Shown: positions 14,582 to 18,010 of the stretch, one piece after another
Numbering within the stretch: the stretch's first letter is position 1
How the letters are laid out: every line of letters begins with the position of its first letter
From: Spirochaetaceae bacterium
GTDB lineage: Bacteria > Spirochaetota > Spirochaetia > DSM-27196 > SLAA01
Length of the DNA stretch: 18,010 nt
Direction of reading: 5' to 3'
Assembly: GCA_003564775.1 (NCBI GenBank)
Contig: PXEI01000280.1
Span: 1 to 18,010, forward strand
Notes under the pieces: model-generated
What the model was told of the DNA's origin: nothing
The model's input: only the letters and a program-made list of their open reading frames with translations
Databases searched by the model: none
Program-made: the position numbers and the translations under genes

Positions 14582-14610
14582 AGTGTACACCTTTGGTTAA
14601 TGTTTGAAAA
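14582..14610 (-). promoter_or_regulatory. Candidate promoter of tRNA-Ala (and the pheST run)
   Basis: On the minus strand TTTTCA (14605-14610; 4 of 6) and TACACT (14582-14587; 4 of 6) are separated by 17 bp, placing a start about 25 nt before the tRNA. Its -35 overlaps the -35 of a divergent promoter on the plus strand. Predicted from pattern only. Confidence 0.4.
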
Positions 14611-14633
14611 GAGTCGTGCGGATGTAGTACACT
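14604..14633 (+). promoter_or_regulatory. Candidate promoter of the small lipoprotein gene
   Basis: TTGAAA (14604-14609; 5 of 6) and TACACT (14628-14633; 4 of 6) are 18 bp apart. The -10 ends 7 nt before the GTG at 14641, so the message would start at or next to the start codon. This agrees with the lack of an SD there and overlaps the divergent tRNA promoter. Confidence 0.45.
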
Positions 14634-14640
14634 GTGAGCA

Positions 14641-15066
14641 GTGAAGAATCCCATTCGTTCCCTTTTGAAATCCCTACTCCTCGCAGCACGTAAACCCGCA
14701 CAATGTGCGATTGAGGCTCGATCGCCCGGTATGTGGGCAGTGTTTGGCCTGATCTTTCTGCTGAGCATCGCCAGCTGCAGTTCCACGCCGGAGGAAGCTC
14801 CTCCACAACCGCAAGAGGGGCCGGAAATGAGCCTTGAACGCCGGGAGCCAGCAGCGTACATAACCCCGGAACTCCCTGAGCCGTTTATTCGTGTAGTGGA
14901 CTTGGCTCGGCTACGAGTTGGCATGACACGAGCCGAGGTTCTGGAACTGTTTCCCGACCCCCAACAGGTGCGAACAACACGTGCTGACACCGAGTTTTGG
15001 GCCTATGCCTTCGCCGAACTCCAGTTCCGCAACGGTAGGCTTGAGAACTGGTTCAATATTCGGTGA
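14641..15066 (+). CDS. Small lipoprotein with BamE/SmpA-like motif
   Basis: The 141-aa reading frame contains a hydrophobic stretch ending in a clean lipobox IASC (Cys46 from the GTG), then a Pro/Glu-rich linker and a small domain: LRVGMTRAEVLELFPDPQQV, then TEFWAYAFAELQFRNGRLENW. The GMTRAEV...PDPQ pattern and the closing aromatic strand resemble BamE/SmpA-type outer-membrane lipoproteins, but this is motif-level. The start is uncertain. GTG 14641 gives an unusually long 45-residue signal region with several Lys and Arg; ATG 14731 gives a short one with no positive charge and no SD. A promoter placed to make the GTG leaderless favours GTG 14641. It is convergent with the MBL gene, 9 bp apart, with no terminator seen. 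Confidence 0.72.
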   Translation: MKNPIRSLLKSLLLAARKPAQCAIEARSPGMWAVFGLIFLLSIASCSSTPEEAPPQPQEGPEMSLERREPAAYITPELPEPFIRVVDLARLRVGMTRAEVLELFPDPQQVRTTRADTEFWAYAFAELQFRNGRLENWFNIR

Positions 15067-15075
15067 TGTGCTGGT

Positions 15076-15996
15076 CTAGAGATTGATCTCCATTTTCTCA
15101 CGAGCAACCTCCAGCTGAAGATCGGACTTGTTCTTGATCATGTTTCGATACTTTGAAAGTAACGCATCCAGCTCCTGGTCGCTACGCAGCGGGTCATGAT
15201 GAAAGAACACAAGCTTCTTCACCCGCCCCTTGTGAGCCGAGTTGACCGCAACCTCAAAAGGCGTATGCCCCCAACCTATCTTCCCTTCCAGATACTCCTT
15301 CAAGGTGTACTGAGTGTCGTGAATGAGTAGATCCGCGTCGCGATAGAACTGTATCAGCTTCTGGTTTTCTTCATCTGCCGCAGATTGCCCCTCGGCTGCG
15401 GCCGCGGCGTCATAGTCGGGGTGTTCTGGATCGGTGGGAAACACATTCCGGAATGGCTCGTTGTCGTACACGGTACAAACGACTTTATCCTCAAACTCGA
15501 AACGAAACCCAAGGCACAAAACCGGGTGGTTAAGAAACTTTGTCGTAACCCGGAGTCCACCATCAAACTCAAGTGTTTCCTCCCGCAGTTCGTGGTACGA
15601 AATTTGGGCCGCAAGCTCGCTTTGGCGCACCGGAAAGTGACGATAACTCAGCTGATTGCCAATGATTTGCTCAATGCTGTCGTCCTCATAGGTAATGGGG
15701 CCGTACACCTCGAGCTTACTCCCTGGAATAAAAATTGGAGTAAAGAAGGGGAACCCCATAATGTGATCCCAGTGCGTATGGGTGAGAAAGATCCGAGCCG
15801 AAATAGGGCCATGTTTGAGTTCGTTTGAAACCAGGTGGTCACCAAGTTTTTTTATGCCGGTACCGGCGTCAATAATGATAAGCGGTTGGTCTTCACGAAA
15901 GCGAATAGCAATACAGGAGGTGTTGCCACCTACCTCTACCGTCTCAGGCCCGGGACTTGGAATGGATCCACGGACACCCCAAAAACGAACTGTCAT
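15076..15996 (-). CDS. Metallo-beta-lactamase-fold hydrolase
   Basis: The 306-aa protein begins with FWGVRGSIPSPGPETVEVGGNTSC, a signature of a subgroup of MBL-fold proteins related to cyclic-nucleotide phosphodiesterases and PhnP/RNase Z-like enzymes. The metal-binding motif HTHWDH is at 73-78, with further ligands probably His157, Asp178 (YDNE) and a C-terminal His266 or His267. An Ala-rich insertion (about 196-212) separates the halves. The reaction cannot be told from sequence; a phosphodiester substrate is most likely. There is no signal peptide. The start is 16 bp after the HDOD gene, with only a weak GGA as SD, so translation may depend on coupling. It is the last gene of an apparent three-gene operon. 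Confidence 0.88.
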   Translation of the reverse strand: MTVRFWGVRGSIPSPGPETVEVGGNTSCIAIRFREDQPLIIIDAGTGIKKLGDHLVSNELKHGPISARIFLTHTHWDHIMGFPFFTPIFIPGSKLEVYGPITYEDDSIEQIIGNQLSYRHFPVRQSELAAQISYHELREETLEFDGGLRVTTKFLNHPVLCLGFRFEFEDKVVCTVYDNEPFRNVFPTDPEHPDYDAAAAAEGQSAADEENQKLIQFYRDADLLIHDTQYTLKEYLEGKIGWGHTPFEVAVNSAHKGRVKKLVFFHHDPLRSDQELDALLSKYRNMIKNKSDLQLEVAREKMEINL

Positions 15997-16012
15997 CGGC
16001 GTAGTCCATGCT

Positions 16013-16897
16013 TCATAAAGCGTCCTTGGTTACTCGCAGAAACACCTCGGCCTTGGTGATCTGTTCTGCAATGGCATCCTCAATATCATCCAGGTAGTCG
16101 GCCGTTATTCCCAGTTTTTGGTATACCTCATCGGGTAGCTTCTCAGGGTACCGGTCACCAGCGTATCCGAGCCCCGCTATGTTGACGAAGTAGTTTGCGG
16201 TAGCCACAACATAGACGAGTCGCGAGTGTACACCTGTATACTGGAGTGGGTCATGATGCCAAACAATGGCGTCTATGAGGTTCTCGGTTATGCTCCAGTT
16301 GCGCGCGATCAGCTCTCCCACCTGAAGGTGGTCCATGCCAAGCCCGTTCCTTTCGGCCTGGTAGAGCGGCATGCGGCCGCGGTCGGCAAGCATCATTGAC
16401 TCGATATACGCCTCGGCAGCGACGCTGTTCAGGGGAATTTTGCCGATATCGTGCAGGAGCCCGGCAATGAAATACTCCTCAACAGCCTCGGGAGGCACTC
16501 CGATTTTTTGTGCAATGAGTTTGCCCGCCGCACCAACGCCTAAACAGTGGCGCCAGAAGCCCTGCATCTCCAGCGCATCAAAATGCTCGGCCTTTCCAAG
16601 GTTGTCCAGTACAGCTGCACTCAGCGCCAGGTTTTTGACGGTGTTCACCCCAAGCATGATGATGGCGCGAACAAGCGTGGTAACCTTTGTGGAGAGCCCA
16701 TAATACGCTGAGTTAACCAGCCGCAGAACTCGGGCCGTCAGCACCGGATCCATGCTCACTACCTTGTTAAGATCCACCGGCGAGGTTCCCTGCTTGTTAG
16801 CAATCTCTACGACTTTTCCTACGGTGACCGGCAAGGCTGGCATCTTGGTAATGCTTTCCTGTATTCGACGCTCAAACCCGGTGCCCGTATTATCCAT
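16013..16897 (-). CDS. HDOD-domain signalling protein
   Basis: The 294-aa protein is a single HDOD domain, a relative of HD-type phosphohydrolases found in signal-transduction proteins. ITKMPALPVTVGKVVEIAN starts the domain. VVSMDPVLTARVLRLVNSAYYGL (46-68) is its strongest signature. The HD-like residues are mostly retained: His117 in WRHCL, His149-Asp150 in LLHDIGK, His190 in DHLQVG and HHDP at 214-217. Catalytic activity is nevertheless usually absent or unproven in this family. ATG 16897 is preferred over 16903 because GGAG stands 7 nt before it but only 1 nt before the other. It overlaps the upstream acidic gene by 8 bp, so translation is coupled. Roles in motility, stress or chemosensing are known for the family; none is shown here. 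Confidence 0.9.
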   Translation of the reverse strand: MDNTGTGFERRIQESITKMPALPVTVGKVVEIANKQGTSPVDLNKVVSMDPVLTARVLRLVNSAYYGLSTKVTTLVRAIIMLGVNTVKNLALSAAVLDNLGKAEHFDALEMQGFWRHCLGVGAAGKLIAQKIGVPPEAVEEYFIAGLLHDIGKIPLNSVAAEAYIESMMLADRGRMPLYQAERNGLGMDHLQVGELIARNWSITENLIDAIVWHHDPLQYTGVHSRLVYVVATANYFVNIAGLGYAGDRYPEKLPDEVYQKLGITADYLDDIEDAIAEQITKAEVFLRVTKDAL

Positions 16898-18010
16898 TCC
16901 CATTCTCCCGACGCGCACGCAGTTTCTCAAGGACACGATTCACACCGGTGGCCATTCCGGCGGCCAGCTCGCGATCAGGGTGTGAACCTGTCATTTCGCG
17001 CAGATACGCAAAGGTATTACCTACGGACTCCCGGGTCAAACGAGGACTTGGCCCTTTGGCAGCCTGGTCGCTATCGCTCCTGTCTTTGCCGACACGCTTC
17101 AGCAGGCCGGGACGTCCTTTAAGGCGACGCATGACAGCCTCGGTGCGTGCCCGCGCTTCGCCCAGGTGAAACTCACGATATTTATCTGCAGGCAAGGTAC
17201 GCGCAAGATCTATCAAGTACTCAAGCAGCCTGACCTTGGACTCTCCGTTCTTCTTCCTGGGAGCTCGTTCGGCAGGTCGACGTCGGGGAGCATAACCCGG
17301 CGGGCCGTATCCAGCGCCGTTCTCAGCAACGCCGTTCTCAGCAACGCTGTCCTCAAGCTTGAGGTCGTCTTCATCGTCGAGTTCGTCCAGGTCCTCGTCA
17401 AGCTCGCCCGGCTCATCTAGTTCTGAGCTGGACTCATCTGTGTCTTCTTCAGGCGCCTGGTCCTCAGCCTCGCTTTCTGCCTCGTCGTCATCGACCTCCA
17501 TGAAAGGGCCAACGACATCGGGCTCTTCCTCAGCTTCCTCAGCTTCTTCGGCTTCCTCAGCTTCCTCAGCTTCGTTGATGTCCTCTACTTCCTCGGCTTC
17601 CGCTTCTTCCGCTTCGTCGCCCAAGTCGTCCGGTTCTCCCTCCATCTCCGGCTGGCCCGCCGTCTCGGGCTCGGTCGCGGCCTCTAGCTCGTCCTCGTCA
17701 AGATCGAGAAAAGGTCCGCTTACATCCGGCTCCTCGGTTTCGGTTTCGGTTTCGGACTCGGCTTCTTCCTCCTCCGGTAGATCCGCCAAGTCCTCCAACT
17801 CGTCCAGTGGTTCGGGCTCGAGTTCGGGCTCAAGTTCAGAGTCAGTCGGTTCAGCCTCCGGCGCCCAGTCGCCTGCGGGGGGTGTAGAGTCGCCGTAATA
17901 CGGAGGCATCCCCCCGTACGGTGGGGTCCCATGACCGGAATCCTGGGCCTGTGGCTCAGACTCGAGTTCGGAGTCCGACTCAGGTTCAGGCTGATACGGC
18001 GGTTCCGGCC
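16890..18010 (-). CDS. Very acidic repeat protein, 5' part outside window
   Basis: The frame is open to the window edge with no stop, so the start is outside it; an in-frame ATG at 17909 is probably internal. 372 residues are visible. The N-terminal two-thirds is low-complexity Glu/Asp/Pro/Ser sequence with a run of EAE/EEA triplets, a duplicated motif EPDVSGPF / EPDVVGPF (17709-17732 and 17502-17525) and upstream PPYYG / PPYGG / PPYQP-type motifs. A short basic linker (GYAPRRRPAERAPRKK) leads to a C-terminal region of about 118 residues that looks folded and helical (SKVRLLEYLIDLARTLPADKY, then LTRESVGNTFAYL and a helix ending LEKLRARRENGNG). No family is recognised. No signal peptide can be judged. 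It overlaps the HDOD gene and is the upstream gene of the unit. Confidence 0.85.
   Translation of the reverse strand, partial: PEPPYQPEPESDSELESEPQAQDSGHGTPPYGGMPPYYGDSTPPAGDWAPEAEPTDSELEPELEPEPLDELEDLADLPEEEEAESETETETEEPDVSGPFLDLDEDELEAATEPETAGQPEMEGEPDDLGDEAEEAEAEEVEDINEAEEAEEAEEAEEAEEEPDVVGPFMEVDDDEAESEAEDQAPEEDTDESSSELDEPGELDEDLDELDDEDDLKLEDSVAENGVAENGAGYGPPGYAPRRRPAERAPRKKNGESKVRLLEYLIDLARTLPADKYREFHLGEARARTEAVMRRLKGRPGLLKRVGKDRSDSDQAAKGPSPRLTRESVGNTFAYLREMTGSHPDRELAAGMATGVNRVLEKLRARRENGNG
17316..17345. repeat. Two perfect 15-bp tandem repeats in the acidic gene
   Basis: GCCGTTCTCAGCAAC occurs twice back-to-back, encoding the repeated (V)AENG unit between the acidic region and the basic linker. 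A diverged third unit follows. It preserves frame and suggests slippage or unequal crossing-over. Confidence 0.85.
17521..17575. repeat. Short Glu/Ala-coding repeats
   Basis: Several copies of the 9-bp unit AGCTTCCTC with variants lie here in tandem and encode a run of EAE/EEA triplets in the acidic protein. The copy number may vary between strains because of its simple-repeat nature. Confidence 0.8.

Noticed and set aside
14441..14590. Extension of pheS through the tRNA gene
   Set aside because: The added residues are tRNA sequence read as protein.
17316..17345. Tandem repeats as part of a CRISPR array
   Set aside because: The units are 15 bp, directly abutting without spacers, and in frame within a gene.
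17359..17898. Ser-rich plus-strand frame of 179 codons
   Set aside because: The simple reverse complement of the Glu/Asp-rich region gives Ser codons; no independent evidence.

Overview
The window looks like chromosomal DNA of a moderately GC-rich bacterium, most likely a free-living spirochaete (Spirochaetaceae-like). The best evidence is an archaeal/eukaryote-type phenylalanyl-tRNA synthetase pair (a pheS of about 524 aa with N-terminal winged-helix-like extensions and a short 577-aa pheT), which is characteristic of spirochaetes among bacteria. YlbF-like proteins with Cys-rich tails, a LysM/coiled-coil envelope pair and an unusual MraY are compatible with this. The assignment is inferred from recalled family distributions, not from a search. 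Nearly every base is coding or short intergenic, and no stretch over about 300 bp lacks a gene. I see no IS element, phage gene, CRISPR array or rRNA.

Layout. 1-540 (+): end of one YlbF-family gene and a complete second one. 576-4346 (-): a MaeB malic enzyme with a phosphotransacetylase-like half, a perfect intrinsic terminator, a LysM protein, and an acidic coiled-coil lipoprotein translationally linked to the LysM gene. 4463-5782 (-): a three-domain MIP18-Mrp-DUF971 Fe-S carrier ATPase. 5989-7373 (+), divergent from mrp: an ArsR-family repressor with a perfect 11-bp inverted repeat over its promoter and ribosome binding site, an odd thioredoxin-fold protein (CPQW), and a gamma-carbonic-anhydrase-type hexapeptide protein. 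7399-14550 (-): a long co-directional run, read in transcription order as tRNA-Ala(CGC), pheS, pheT, an unrecognised 315-aa protein, a small PQ-loop-like membrane protein overlapping a flavodoxin, mraY, and a TetR regulator. 14641-15066 (+): a small BamE/SmpA-like lipoprotein gene whose promoter is divergent from, and shares its -35 region with, the likely tRNA-Ala promoter. 15076-18010 (-): an apparent operon of a very acidic repeat protein (5' end outside the window), an HDOD protein and a metallo-beta-lactamase-fold hydrolase.

How the genes fit together. Most are housekeeping: translation (tRNA-Ala, PheRS), cell wall (MraY), carbon flow (MaeB), Fe-S assembly (Mrp). The less ordinary parts are the ArsR/thioredoxin-like/gamma-CA cassette, which looks like a redox- or metal-sensed module, the YlbF pair with cysteine tails, the acidic-HDOD-MBL operon, and three genes that lack a Shine-Dalgarno sequence but carry a -10-like hexamer 6-12 nt before the start codon, suggesting leaderless transcripts. 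No clearly new defence or mobile system is visible. The best candidates for undescribed biology are listed as findings with modest scores.
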